A stretch of DNA of 64,000 bases. Origin: Aureisphaera sp963669405. Lineage in GTDB: Bacteria; Bacteroidota; Bacteroidia; Flavobacteriales; Flavobacteriaceae. The stretch lies in the NCBI GenBank assembly GCA_963669405.2, contig CAXXHF010000003.1:62001-126000 (forward strand), read 5' to 3'. Each line of letters starts with the position of its first letter. Positions within the stretch are counted from its first letter, which is position 1. The notes below the pieces were generated by a model, which was given only the letters and a program-made list of their open reading frames with translations, did not search any database and had not been told where the DNA came from. Shown here one piece after another: positions 42,901-50,881 of this stretch. A program made the position numbers and the translations under genes.

Positions 42901-43154
42901 GCTGTAGGTTGATCATCGAAAACAGGAAACCATTTTATACCTCCACTGGTGGATTTCCACAATCCTCCAGAGGCAGTACCAACATACATAACATCTGGGT
43001 TAGCATGGACTACATCAATGGATGTGACACGGCCAGACATGCCACCCGGCCCAATATTTCGGGGTTTCATATCTTTTAAGATGTCCATGGAAATTTTTTG
43101 TGCCGATAAAGAAGAGACGATGCATAAAAGCATCAGGAAGATTAATTTTTTCAT
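39942..43154 (-). CDS. Large exported BNR/sortilin-like beta-propeller protein
   Basis: A 1070-residue protein when started at MKKLIFLMLLCIVSSLSAQ (43154). The frame continues to 43457, but that would cross the divergent VWA gene. It contains many BNR/Asp-box motifs, for example SLDGGKTWKSM, TTDGGKNWKKI, THDGGDTWEKR, SNDGGANWEKV and TTDYGKTWTRI. These build one or more VPS10/sortilin-like propellers over residues 30-770. A helical C-terminal region of about 300 residues follows. There is no T9SS sorting domain and no sialidase active site that I can see. Proteins of this type are exported and of unknown role. It heads the operon that ends with sodC. Confidence 0.85.
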   Translation of the reverse strand: MKKLIFLMLLCIVSSLSAQKISMDILKDMKPRNIGPGGMSGRVTSIDVVHANPDVMYVGTASGGLWKSTSGGIKWFPVFDDQPTASIGAVAVQQSNPSVIWVGTGEGNPRNSLNGGYGIYKSLDGGKTWKSMGLEKTRHIHRVIIDPTNPNVVYVGAIGSPWGIHPERGVYKTTDGGKNWKKIVFNNNKTGVGDMIMDPSNPNKLIVTMWEHKRDPWFFKSGGEGSGLYITHDGGDTWEKRTDTDGLPEGELGRIGVAIARNKPNIVYALIEAKKNALYKSNDGGANWEKVNDNSDIGNRPFYYSEIYVDPQNENRVYSIFTYVNVSEDGGKKFTQLMPAYGVDNGVHPDHHAWWIHPENGDFMIDGNDGGMNITKDGGKTWRFIGNLPVAQFYHINVDNEFPYNVYGGMQDNGSWRGPAYVWRSQGIRNDYWQEISFGDGFDVVPDPDNNQYGWSMSQQGYVSRYDWKTGDNYTVRPTHPDPEMRLRFNWNSAINIDPFNNSTLYFGSQFVHKSTDKGLTWELISEDLTTNDPEKQKQSESGGLTMDATGAENHTTILVIEPSPLERNMLWVGTDDGRVHYTQNGGTNWTEVTNNIKGLPAGSWIVQIKASNKTKGEALLVANDYRRFNYTPYAYRTTDYGKTWTRIVDKNDVISYTLSIVEDPVEKNLLFLGTDDGLYVSVDAGSNWQKWTHGFPTTSVKDLVIQQREHDLVIGTFGRAAWVLDDIRPLREIARNNAVLSSDIKLFDPPIAYQAAYQQPTGSRFGGDAIYNGENREYGAHFSYYFQKKEVEETDKEEDAEDEETETSEEEKPKGPSKDSLYLKIYDGDRLIRSLKKKIPDSTGIYKWTWYMNEAGVDRPSRTIRERKNEPGGVDVKPGTYRAELSYMETTSPTTIKVESDPRLNVSQKSIDERYSYQKELEKITQTAADAVKQLVESKKVAQEFKKKMKKEDDKKYKEEIKLTGTIVKKIDSIVAIYLGKEDKRQGITRNPEVNVMQRMGTANWYTGSRPNGITATEERLVKQAKDALKEALSTTNAFFNKDWPEFKEKIENVELSPFKETKIFNINE

Positions 43155-43286
43155 ACGGATATCCGCGAAGCGGGAATTTTTGGTTGTTTTATTTGAATCC
43201 ATAAAGTTACTAAAATGAAGGCTCGCTTTTCTTAAATAGGTGTTAAGGCCTTTACCTTCTATAAGTTTTATAGTATTTTTATATAT

Positions 43287-44447
43287 ATGAAAAAGAAAAC
43301 CCCGAAAAAGGACTTTGCACAAAGGCCTACAGGTTTTGTCTTTACCAAGCATACTCCTAAAGAACAATCTCCCTTTGAAAGGCTGTTCGAGATCTTTCAG
43401 GAACTCATTACACATACTTCTGGAGATTTTGATGAGGCAATCGATTGGCTTCGACAATTGGATGAAGAGTACAACCTTACCACCGAGGATTATACAATTG
43501 AAGACTTTATTGAAGACTTAAAAGCCAAAGGATACATTCGTGAAGAAATCCGACCAGATGGTAGTGGAGAAGGGGACGGTAAGAGTAATGTTAAGATATC
43601 TGAAAAATTAGAACGTTCTTTACGTAGAAGAGCTCTTGATCAAATTTTTGGAAAGCTGAAACGCAATACAAGTGGAAATCACAAAACCAAATATACGGGT
43701 AGGGGTGATGAACAATCTGGAGAGTATCGTAACTATCAATTTGGAGATGCGTTGGAACGCATTTCTATGACAGAAAGTTTGAAGAATGCACAAATAAACC
43801 ATGGCTTTGATGATTTTCACCTTACGGAAAATGATTTAGTGGTAGAAGAAACCATGTTTAAAGCACAAATGAGCACGGTGCTTATGATAGATATCAGTCA
43901 TTCTATGATTCTATACGGCGAAGATCGAATTACTCCAGCTAAGAAGGTTGCTATGGCCCTTTCTGAATTAATAACAACACGATACCCTAAGGATACCCTT
44001 GATATTTTGGTGTTTGGTAACGATGCTTGGCCTATTAAAATTAAGGACTTGCCCTATTTAAATGTAGGGCCTTATCACACCAACACAGTAGCAGGTTTAA
44101 AATTAGCCATGGATATGCTACGCAGAAAACGGAATACCAACAAACAAATTTTTATGATTACCGATGGGAAACCCAGTTGCATGCAATTACCCGACGGCAG
44201 ATATTATAAAAACAGTGCAGGACTGGACCCACATATTGTAAGCAAGTGCTATACCATGGCCCGTCAGGCACGCAAATTACACATACCAATTACAACCTTT
44301 ATGATTGCCAGTGATCCCTACCTGCAACAGTTTGTAGATAATTTTACAGAAGCAAATCAAGGAAGAGCATTCTACACTGGATTGAAAGGATTGGGGGAAA
44401 TGATTTTTACGGATTACGAAAATAACAGAAGAAAGAAATTGAGATAA
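43287..44447 (+). CDS. VWA domain protein of the MoxR/VWA pair
   Basis: A 386-residue cytosolic protein. The N-terminal 190 residues are charged and helical. The C-terminal von Willebrand factor A domain has an intact MIDAS motif DISHS (VLMIDISHSMILYGE), plus a Thr in HTNTVAGLKLA and an Asp in MITDGKPS. VWA proteins of this class work with the AAA+ ATPase encoded just downstream, with a gap of four bases, in metal-insertion or chaperone roles. It is divergent from the BNR gene. Confidence 0.88.
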   Translation: MKKKTPKKDFAQRPTGFVFTKHTPKEQSPFERLFEIFQELITHTSGDFDEAIDWLRQLDEEYNLTTEDYTIEDFIEDLKAKGYIREEIRPDGSGEGDGKSNVKISEKLERSLRRRALDQIFGKLKRNTSGNHKTKYTGRGDEQSGEYRNYQFGDALERISMTESLKNAQINHGFDDFHLTENDLVVEETMFKAQMSTVLMIDISHSMILYGEDRITPAKKVAMALSELITTRYPKDTLDILVFGNDAWPIKIKDLPYLNVGPYHTNTVAGLKLAMDMLRRKRNTNKQIFMITDGKPSCMQLPDGRYYKNSAGLDPHIVSKCYTMARQARKLHIPITTFMIASDPYLQQFVDNFTEANQGRAFYTGLKGLGEMIFTDYENNRRKKLR

Positions 44448-44451
44448 TTGT

Positions 44452-45915
44452 ATGGACATACGAAACATAAAAACCTTTGGACAATTAAAAACGATAGGGT
44501 ACGAGCCTAAAAGCATCAAAGAGGAATTACGCTGTAATTTACTTCAGAAACTCATGAGAAAGGAAACGACCTTTGAAGGTATTCATGGCTATGAATACAC
44601 GGTAATTCCTGAGCTGGAACGGGCTATTTTATCCAAACATAACATTAATTTATTGGGGTTAAGGGGGCAGGCCAAAACCCGTTTAGCGCGCCAGATGGTG
44701 TCTCTATTGGATGAATATATTCCAGTGGTGGAAGGAAGTGAAATTAATGATGATCCATTTAAACCCATTTCTCGGTATGCAAGAACATTATTGGCCGAAA
44801 AGGGAGAGGATACCCCCATTACATGGTTGCATCGTGATGATCGTTTTGCAGAAAAACTGGCAACTCCAGACGTTACTGTAGCCGATCTTATTGGTGATGT
44901 AGACCCTATTAAAGCTGCCAATTTAAAGCTAGCGTATGCGGATGATCGTGTCATCCACTTTGGGATGATTCCAAGAGCTAATCGTTGCATTTTTGTGATC
45001 AATGAATTACCCGATCTACAAGCAAGAATTCAAGTGGCTTTGTTTAATATTTTACAAGAAGGTGATATCCAGATTCGGGGTTTTAAATTGCGTTTACCTT
45101 TAGATACTCAATTTGTGTTCACGGCCAATCCGGAAGATTACACCAACAGGGGAAGCATTGTGACTCCGCTTAAAGACCGCATAGGATCTCAGATACTAAC
45201 CCACTATCCAGAGAGTATGGAAATTGCCCGTACCATTACCGAACAGGAAACGGCTGGAGCCATAAAAGAGAAGGAGCATATCTATGTTCCTGAATTAGCC
45301 AAGGACATCTTAGAACAAATTAGCTTTGAGGCTCGTGAAAGTGAGTTTATTGACGCTAAGAGTGGAGTGAGCGCACGGTTGAGTATTACAGCTTTCGAAA
45401 ACTTGTTGAGTACTGCAGAAAGACGTGCCCTACACAATGGAGATACACAAACCACAGTACGTTTGGGTGATTTTATGGGTATTATACCAGCCATTACTGG
45501 AAAGGTGGAATTGGTTTATGAAGGAGAGCAAGAAGGAGCTGCCGCGGTGGCTCAACAATTGATTGCAGATGCTGTAAAGACAGAGTTCTTAGGGTATTTC
45601 CCAAAGATTGAAAAACTACAGAAAGAAAGTGATGTAGATCCCTATGATGAGTTGGTTTCTTGGTTTTTCGAACAAAGCGGCTTCGAACTTTTGGACTCAC
45701 TTAGTGATGAGGCCTATCGAGAAAAATTAGATAGTATTGCTCCTATGGAACGTTTGTTGGCCAAGTATGTTCCAGACGTAACTCCAGAAGATCGGGCTTT
45801 TTTCAAGGAATTTGTGCTTTGGGCCTTGGCAGAACATAAAAAGCTTAGTAAATACTATATGAGTGATGGCCTCCGGTTTAAAGATGTTTACGGAGGGTAT
45901 ATTAGTGGATTGTAA
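44452..45915 (+). CDS. AAA+ ATPase (magnesium chelatase ChlI / MoxR-like) with variant Walker motifs
   Basis: A 487-residue AAA+ protein. Walker A reads GLRGQAKT (residues 69-76), lacking the Gly directly before Lys. Walker B reads CIFVINELPDL, with Asn-Glu in place of Asp-Glu. Sensor 1 is FTANPEDYTNRG, and an arginine-finger-like SIVTPLKDRIGS follows. The helical insert typical of Mg-chelatase I subunits is present (QVALFNILQEGDIQIRG). From memory these Walker variants occur throughout this subfamily, so activity is likely retained. It pairs with the VWA protein upstream. Confidence 0.87.
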   Translation: MDIRNIKTFGQLKTIGYEPKSIKEELRCNLLQKLMRKETTFEGIHGYEYTVIPELERAILSKHNINLLGLRGQAKTRLARQMVSLLDEYIPVVEGSEINDDPFKPISRYARTLLAEKGEDTPITWLHRDDRFAEKLATPDVTVADLIGDVDPIKAANLKLAYADDRVIHFGMIPRANRCIFVINELPDLQARIQVALFNILQEGDIQIRGFKLRLPLDTQFVFTANPEDYTNRGSIVTPLKDRIGSQILTHYPESMEIARTITEQETAGAIKEKEHIYVPELAKDILEQISFEARESEFIDAKSGVSARLSITAFENLLSTAERRALHNGDTQTTVRLGDFMGIIPAITGKVELVYEGEQEGAAAVAQQLIADAVKTEFLGYFPKIEKLQKESDVDPYDELVSWFFEQSGFELLDSLSDEAYREKLDSIAPMERLLAKYVPDVTPEDRAFFKEFVLWALAEHKKLSKYYMSDGLRFKDVYGGYISGL

Positions 45916-45922
45916 GTATAGT

Positions 45923-47092
45923 TTATAAACTCAAAAGATAAGTAGCTCTTTCTACTAGGGCATTCCAGTCATAGAGTGTTTTGGCTTCTTCTAAGGCAAC
46001 ATTTCTTTCGGCTTCACTCATATTCAAAAAAGATTCAGAAATATCATATGGTGTGTTGGTAGGAATAAACATAGCTTCACCTAGGTTTGGATATTCCAAC
46101 TCATTTAAAAGATGTAAGGCACCTGCTCCCGTATGGTAAAACATTCTAAATCCATATACAGTAAGTACTTCTGAATTGTTTGATATGTTATCGGCATAAT
46201 TTTTATAACCATGGGTAGGATCATCAACCGTGTTATTATCAAGGGAATTTAACGTTGAGAAAACCTCAATATATCGTGCTGAACCTTCTATTTTTTCTTG
46301 ATAGAATCCATGTTTTCTAATTAAATTTTCTGGTGTGTGGTCCAATCGATTTAATTCGTGTTGAATACTCACATAATATTGCAGAATCTTGGTTTTTTGT
46401 TCTAGGGTATCTTGATGGTAAGCATCAATCATAACATCGAACAAAAGTAATTGGAAAGGAAGTGTTTCTTCATTTATGGGATAATTGACAATATCAAAAA
46501 CATGATTTTCACCCATAAATAAATCACGATTTTTAAAATAAGAATAAGTATGAAACAATTCATGATAAAATACGGAAGCATGAAAGTGTCCATTTCTATT
46601 TTTGTAGCCACTATAAAAATCTGAAGGAGGTTCTTGAGTGATATTGTAAACAAAAAAATCAACACCCCCATATTGTAGAAAACTCCACAGGCCCCCATTG
46701 ATCTCATTCTTTGCAAACTCGAGTAATAAATCATTTCTATATAATGGCACCTCTTCATATCCATCAACTTCATAAGTTATTGGAGTATTTAACTCCAAAT
46801 AAGTATCCTGAGGGTTTATGAATATTCCTTGATCTGGACCAGTAATAATAAAAATGGGACATTCTCTTAAACTGTTGAAATCCCCCCAAAGAGAAGGTAA
46901 ATCCTGTTCAACAATTAAAAGCTTCGTTATATAATCTAGTTCGCTTTCACTTAACGCTTCTAGAGGTGCCTCTTCAACTGTTGTTTCAGTTTCCTGAACT
47001 ACAATGATTTCTCCGTCAGAGCTACAACTAACAAATAGGAACAGCCCAATTAGAAAGCTAATGAAATGATATTTTTTTCTGAAAGATGACAT
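45923..47092 (-). CDS. Putative gluzincin-type metallopeptidase lipoprotein
   Basis: A 389-residue lipoprotein. The start at MSSFRKKYHFISFLIGLFLF (47092) yields lipobox VSC with Cys23; the frame continues to 47131. A spacer rich in Glu and Thr follows. I see HELFH at residues 177-181 within VFYHELFHTYSYF, matching HExxH, and about 90 residues later EGSARYIE (269-276), which resembles the third-ligand motif of gluzincins. No known family is recognised. A surface zinc peptidase is the best guess; it is convergent with the ATPase gene and stands alone. Confidence 0.6.
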   Translation of the reverse strand: MSSFRKKYHFISFLIGLFLFVSCSSDGEIIVVQETETTVEEAPLEALSESELDYITKLLIVEQDLPSLWGDFNSLRECPIFIITGPDQGIFINPQDTYLELNTPITYEVDGYEEVPLYRNDLLLEFAKNEINGGLWSFLQYGGVDFFVYNITQEPPSDFYSGYKNRNGHFHASVFYHELFHTYSYFKNRDLFMGENHVFDIVNYPINEETLPFQLLLFDVMIDAYHQDTLEQKTKILQYYVSIQHELNRLDHTPENLIRKHGFYQEKIEGSARYIEVFSTLNSLDNNTVDDPTHGYKNYADNISNNSEVLTVYGFRMFYHTGAGALHLLNELEYPNLGEAMFIPTNTPYDISESFLNMSEAERNVALEEAKTLYDWNALVERATYLLSL

Positions 47093-47269
47093 AGTGGTGG
47101 TTTTTCTGAAAAAATCAGTGATTTTTATCACTCCCTGTATATACTAGTTATAAAGATATGTCTTCTTGTTGAGATTAAACTGACAGTTCATAAATGGGGA
47201 CAACAACGCTAACATTCTATGAGATTAAAACGAATGGGTCACCAGTTAAGAAAAGCCATCTTTATAATC

Positions 47270-48046
47270 CTATAACATTTTTCCCAGCAACTCTTTCATT
47301 AATTTGGCAGCTAAGAAAGCAGTCATATTCTGAAAATCCCTATTTGGGTTGTATTCCACAATGTCTGCGCCAATAATCTCTGCATCCAGATTGTGAATTA
47401 AATCGATAACCTGTCTGGATGATAGTCCCCCAGGTTCGTGATGAGAAACCCCGGGAGCAAAAGCTGGATCAAACCCGTCGAGATCAATGGATATGTATAA
47501 TGGATTTTCGAATTTGGAAACCTTTGTAAGGTCCAGATTTTTCATTTGATGGATTTCTACATTGTATTTCTCTGCTTGTTCTGTTTGATGTGTGTTTAAC
47601 GTTCTTATTCCTACCTGTACGAGTCTAACTGCTAATTTGTTTTCCATAATTCTAGCAAAAGGACAGGCGTGAGAATAAGGGTCACCCTCAAACTCGTGGT
47701 ACAAATCTGAATGGGCGTCGATTTGAAGGATATCCAGTTTCGGATACTTTTCATAATGTGCTTTTATGATAGGGAAAGTGATAGAATGATCTCCACCAAG
47801 AGTCAAGATCTTATGGCCCATATCCAGGTTTTTTTGGGTAATGGATTCGATTTCAAAATATTCTGTTATTTCAAAATCACCTTTATCTTCAATACTTGAA
47901 CTATCTATAGATTTTCCGTTTTCAGAAAATAAATTAAGAGAACCACAATGCAAAGCTTCCCTTATTAAGGGAGGAGCCAATTTAGGACCATTTTGATAGG
48001 ACGATTTTTCATCGAATAGAATTCCTTGGATATTTATTTTTGACAT
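47270..48046 (-). CDS. Agmatinase/arginase-family ureohydrolase
   Basis: A 258-residue enzyme with all manganese ligand motifs: TLGGDHSITF, LQIDAHSDLY and SIDLDGFDPAFAPGVSHHEP. These bind two Mn ions in ureohydrolases. The sequence around the active site (HEPGGLSSRQVIDLI) favours agmatinase (agmatine to putrescine and urea), but formimidoylglutamase or guanidine-type activity cannot be ruled out. It follows the TauE gene with a gap of six bases, an unusual pairing. Confidence 0.88.
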   Translation of the reverse strand: MSKINIQGILFDEKSSYQNGPKLAPPLIREALHCGSLNLFSENGKSIDSSSIEDKGDFEITEYFEIESITQKNLDMGHKILTLGGDHSITFPIIKAHYEKYPKLDILQIDAHSDLYHEFEGDPYSHACPFARIMENKLAVRLVQVGIRTLNTHQTEQAEKYNVEIHQMKNLDLTKVSKFENPLYISIDLDGFDPAFAPGVSHHEPGGLSSRQVIDLIHNLDAEIIGADIVEYNPNRDFQNMTAFLAAKLMKELLGKML

Positions 48047-48052
48047 CTTGAA

Positions 48053-48817
48053 TTAAAGTATTTCAGTTAAAGATTTAATAATCAATACAGTACCGCTTAA
48101 AACCATGATGGCAATTAACCATCTTCTAAAAGCCAATTTACTCATTTTAAACAATAGCCATTTCCCAATGAGATTCCCTAAAATAGCACCTAACCCCAAT
48201 GCTATTCCGTAACTCCAAAGTTTTGGGGTGAATAAGCCAAAGAATACATAACCACTTACTTGGGCCATTCCTAAAAAGAAGGACTGGGCAGCTTTGGTCC
48301 CTACCAAATATTCCTTATCAATCCCAGCATTGATTAAAAATGGGTTTACAATAGGACCCATGCCACCTGTAAAGGTTCCAATAATGGAAACGAAAAATCC
48401 AAGGGGTATGAAATACCATGTTTTTACTGGAAACGAACGATCCTTTTTACCAAAGCTATATTGAAAAATGGTACTCACCAGAAATAACCCTACCAAAAGC
48501 TGAATCCAATAGATTTTTACTTCGGAGAAAAGCCATGCAGCCAGTACAGCTCCAATCATAGCAGCTGGTACGAAATACCAAAACACTTTCCAGACAATGT
48601 ATTTCCAAAATATAAGGATACGCGTAGGACGACTAATAAAAGCGCCCAAATTGATTACAGGTGCCGTTTGTGATGCTCCAATTAGAAAATTTAGCACTGG
48701 TATTTGCATCATAGCACCGCCACCGCCACTTATGGTGGAGAGGGTAAATGTAGAAGCACCCAGCAGGAAAAGACCTGCTAAAACCAAAGGTGATATTTCT
48801 GAAAAAAGTGATTCCAT
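48053..48817 (-). CDS. TauE/SafE-family sulfite/organic anion exporter
   Basis: A 254-residue membrane protein with seven to eight helices. The glycine-rich SGGGGAMMQIPVLNFLIGAS near residue 30 and the mirrored TFTGGMGPIVNPFLINAGID near residue 150 are the paired signatures of TauE/SafE (DUF81), reflecting an internal duplication. The family exports sulfite, sulfonates or related anions. The agmatinase gene is immediately downstream and probably cotranscribed. An intrinsic terminator precedes its start. Confidence 0.87.
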   Translation of the reverse strand: MESLFSEISPLVLAGLFLLGASTFTLSTISGGGGAMMQIPVLNFLIGASQTAPVINLGAFISRPTRILIFWKYIVWKVFWYFVPAAMIGAVLAAWLFSEVKIYWIQLLVGLFLVSTIFQYSFGKKDRSFPVKTWYFIPLGFFVSIIGTFTGGMGPIVNPFLINAGIDKEYLVGTKAAQSFFLGMAQVSGYVFFGLFTPKLWSYGIALGLGAILGNLIGKWLLFKMSKLAFRRWLIAIMVLSGTVLIIKSLTEIL

Positions 48818-48820
48818 AAA

Positions 48821-48845
48821 AAAACTGCCCCGAAAGGCAGTTTTA
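48821..48845 (-). terminator. Intrinsic terminator of the LysM gene
   Basis: AAAACTGCC at 48821-48829 pairs with GGCAGTTTT at 48837-48845 around a CCGAAA-type loop. It lies between the LysM stop and the TauE start, which are on the same strand, so it separates two transcripts. Confidence 0.8.
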
Positions 48846-48865
48846 ATTTACTATATAATTCTGAA

Positions 48866-49243
48866 TTATAGATTCGGGATCGTTAATTCTTGTCCTGGAT
48901 GAATCATATCAGGATTATCAAGAATGTGTTTGTTTGCTTCAAAAATAGCGGTGTACTTCATAGGATCTTTGTAGTAATGTTTTGCAATCTTGCTTAAAGA
49001 CTCTCCACTTGCTACGGTGTGACGTGCATAATATGAAGTGTCTGCTACATTGATATCCGCCATAATATCTGATGGACTTTCACCACCGGCAGCTTTAATA
49101 GCATCCCATAATAAGTTCTTTTCGTATTGGTTAGCAGCTGTACCTGTAATGTGTAGTACGCCGTTTTCTTCTTTTACATCACCATTTTGGATATTAAGTT
49201 CTTGTCCTAGTTCCAAAACACCTTGATATTTAGCTTTTACCAT
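48866..49243 (-). CDS. BON-LysM protein (Kbp/YgaU-like)
   Basis: A 125-residue cytosolic protein without a signal peptide. The N-terminal BON-like domain (VLHITGTAANQYEKNLLWDA) is followed by a C-terminal LysM domain (HTVASGESLSKIAKHYYKDP, then NPDMIHPGQELTIPNL). This is the architecture of Kbp/YgaU, a cytosolic potassium-binding protein in E. coli, which is about 25 residues longer. A role in potassium sensing is inferred from the family. It is monocistronic with a terminator. Confidence 0.85.
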   Translation of the reverse strand: MVKAKYQGVLELGQELNIQNGDVKEENGVLHITGTAANQYEKNLLWDAIKAAGGESPSDIMADINVADTSYYARHTVASGESLSKIAKHYYKDPMKYTAIFEANKHILDNPDMIHPGQELTIPNL

Positions 49244-49424
49244 GTTGTCGATTTTTTAAAGTTTAGTATGTTAAATTTACAAATTTCAGTCAAATTTTAT
49301 TCCACTTTTGCCCTTTAATAAATTGTAAAGAATGGTTTTCGATTTAAAGAAGGGTTTTAAGGTTCAATTGATATTAACAAACCTGCGTTTATAGAAGTTT
49401 AAGGCATAGATAGTTAACCTATTT

Positions 49425-50192
49425 TTAGTGTTTATAATTTTTTGATAGATATGAGATAACCATCTCCTGTGATAAGGCAGAAAATTTTGCATAGCGCTTC
49501 TCACTATGTACATCAATGATTTCATCTACGGCATCTCTCACCAACTCTTTGTTGTTCCAGTTGTTTAATGCTTTAATCACTTTGGGAAGGCATCCCTTTT
49601 TATAGCTAATCTGGCCAATAACATGAACCAGTGTATCACGCACCCTTCGTGTTTCATCATCTTGAAGAGTTTCCAGTAATGGCAATATATCTTCGGGGTG
49701 TGTTCGACCTCTTAGTTCGATTCCATGGCAAATTTCGCGTCGGACTTCTTTATCGGGATGTTTTAAATACTCCTTGGCCCATATTAAGGTAGGCTCGGGA
49801 TTCTTTTGCCCCATTTTTTTCAAGGAACCAATTACGGCATTTCTAACTCTATGATGTGCATCGAACAAGGCTTTATCAAAGAAATGGTGTACTTTTTCAA
49901 ATTGAAACATCCCAATTTCTCCAGCAGCATTTATAACGGTTTGCCGTATCAGTTCACTTTCGTGGCTAGCAAGAGCGTTGAGGGTTTCTAAAATAGCATT
50001 CCGTAAGCTTATATCCTGATTGTAAATACGGCCTACTCCTAGATATGCAGCCTTTCTTATATAAGTGTCTTCATCATCAAAATAGCTAAGAAAAGGGGTG
50101 TGCGACCCTTTTTGAAAGGCTTTCTCCATCTCATACTGGATATCGGCTACTTTTTTAACCCTTTCTTCTTTGGATAGGTCATAAAACCCCAT
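49425..50192 (-). CDS. HEAT-repeat protein
   Basis: A 255-residue protein of repeated helical hairpins. HEAT-like units are seen in EDTYIRKAAYLGVGRIYNQ, HESELIRQTVINAAGEIGMF, HHRVRNAVIGSLKKMGQKNP and DETRRVRDTLVHVIGQISYK. Such scaffolds bind proteins or nucleic acids. DNA glycosylase AlkD-like proteins have this fold, but I see no matching catalytic residues. It begins two bases after the stop of the DUF3291 gene, so they form an operon. Confidence 0.78.
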   Translation of the reverse strand: MGFYDLSKEERVKKVADIQYEMEKAFQKGSHTPFLSYFDDEDTYIRKAAYLGVGRIYNQDISLRNAILETLNALASHESELIRQTVINAAGEIGMFQFEKVHHFFDKALFDAHHRVRNAVIGSLKKMGQKNPEPTLIWAKEYLKHPDKEVRREICHGIELRGRTHPEDILPLLETLQDDETRRVRDTLVHVIGQISYKKGCLPKVIKALNNWNNKELVRDAVDEIIDVHSEKRYAKFSALSQEMVISYLSKNYKH

Positions 50193-50194
50193 GA

Positions 50195-50626
50195 TTAGTA
50201 GTTACTTTTAAATGTAAAAGCATAATCACTTTCTCCGTGTTCATGCAGATAGTCCAATCGCTTTTTTGCTTCCTTAATGGTAGGGGTGTGGTTGTCATCT
50301 ACATACCAGAGAACCATATGCATTTTTGACATTTTTGAAAACCATTCTTTTTTTCTTTTAAATATTTCAACATGTCCAGAACTATATACATAATCAAATA
50401 GGCTCTGCTTATCTCTCCATACACTCATATTTATAATAATAGCTTCGTTATCAAATGCTTGAATGGTATATGCATGATCACTTTCTTCTGTCTTTAACCT
50501 CCATATAAAGCCTGGGTGTGCTTCGGCCAATGCATTCATCCTATCGGTATTGTTTACAAAATCGGCCATAATTGGGCTGTCCATGGGAGCAATGGCTTCG
50601 GCCAAATTAAACTGAGCTATGGGCAT
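50195..50626 (-). CDS. DUF3291 protein
   Basis: A 143-residue cytosolic protein of the DUF3291 (ABM-like, dimeric alpha-beta barrel) family. Signatures are AEAHPGFIWRLKTEE, IINMSVWRDKQSLFDYVYSS and HMVLWYVDDNHTPTIKEAKK. Function unknown, although the fold is shared with heme-degrading monooxygenases. It is followed by the HEAT-repeat gene. A structured candidate RNA lies upstream. Confidence 0.82.
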   Translation of the reverse strand: MPIAQFNLAEAIAPMDSPIMADFVNNTDRMNALAEAHPGFIWRLKTEESDHAYTIQAFDNEAIIINMSVWRDKQSLFDYVYSSGHVEIFKRKKEWFSKMSKMHMVLWYVDDNHTPTIKEAKKRLDYLHEHGESDYAFTFKSNY

Positions 50627-50677
50627 TTATTATAAATTTTCAATGAAGTGATTAAACCGAGAGTTTTAAAAGGAATA

Positions 50678-50803
50678 AAAAAGGCACCTCAATTAGAGTA
50701 GTCCTGGTTGACGCAAACCTTACATTTCCGTCTGGGGAGATGACCAAAACTTTAATCTTGGTGCCGATACTGTATAGATGGTAATCGATCCTTTTATTAA
50801 GTT
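50678..50803 (-). ncRNA. Candidate small RNA or 5' leader upstream of the DUF3291 gene
   Basis: On the minus strand a TATATTTG -7 box (50809-50816) is followed by about 125 nt that ends in GGTGCC and a T run near 50678-50690. GGCACC at about 50757-50762 pairs with that GGTGCC (about 50685-50690), closing an internal region of about 65 nt that includes a GGTT/AACC hairpin. No ATG-initiated ORF covers it. It may be a terminator-ended sRNA, or an attenuator or riboswitch for the gene starting at 50626. The rest of the 50627-50881 gap has no other visible feature. Confidence 0.3.
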
Positions 50804-50881
50804 GCTTCCAAATATAGTTTAAAGTATTTGAAACTAAAAATTACAATTCGTTATTTAACCTTTCTCTTTAATAACAGGTGC

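Noticed and set aside
43155..43457. 101-residue N-terminal extension of the BNR protein
   Set aside because: It would bury the signal peptide and overlap the divergent VWA gene, so the internal start at 43154 is better.
47183..47191. Lone ACAGTTCAT, resembling a LytTR half-site
   Set aside because: No partner half-site lies 21 bp up- or downstream, and neighbouring genes do not belong to the signalling locus.
50636..50830. Start-less minus-strand frame containing KIKVLVISPDGNVRF
   Set aside because: It has no ATG, GTG or TTG with a plausible ribosome site, and its T-run end and paired ends fit an RNA better; a gene remnant cannot be excluded.
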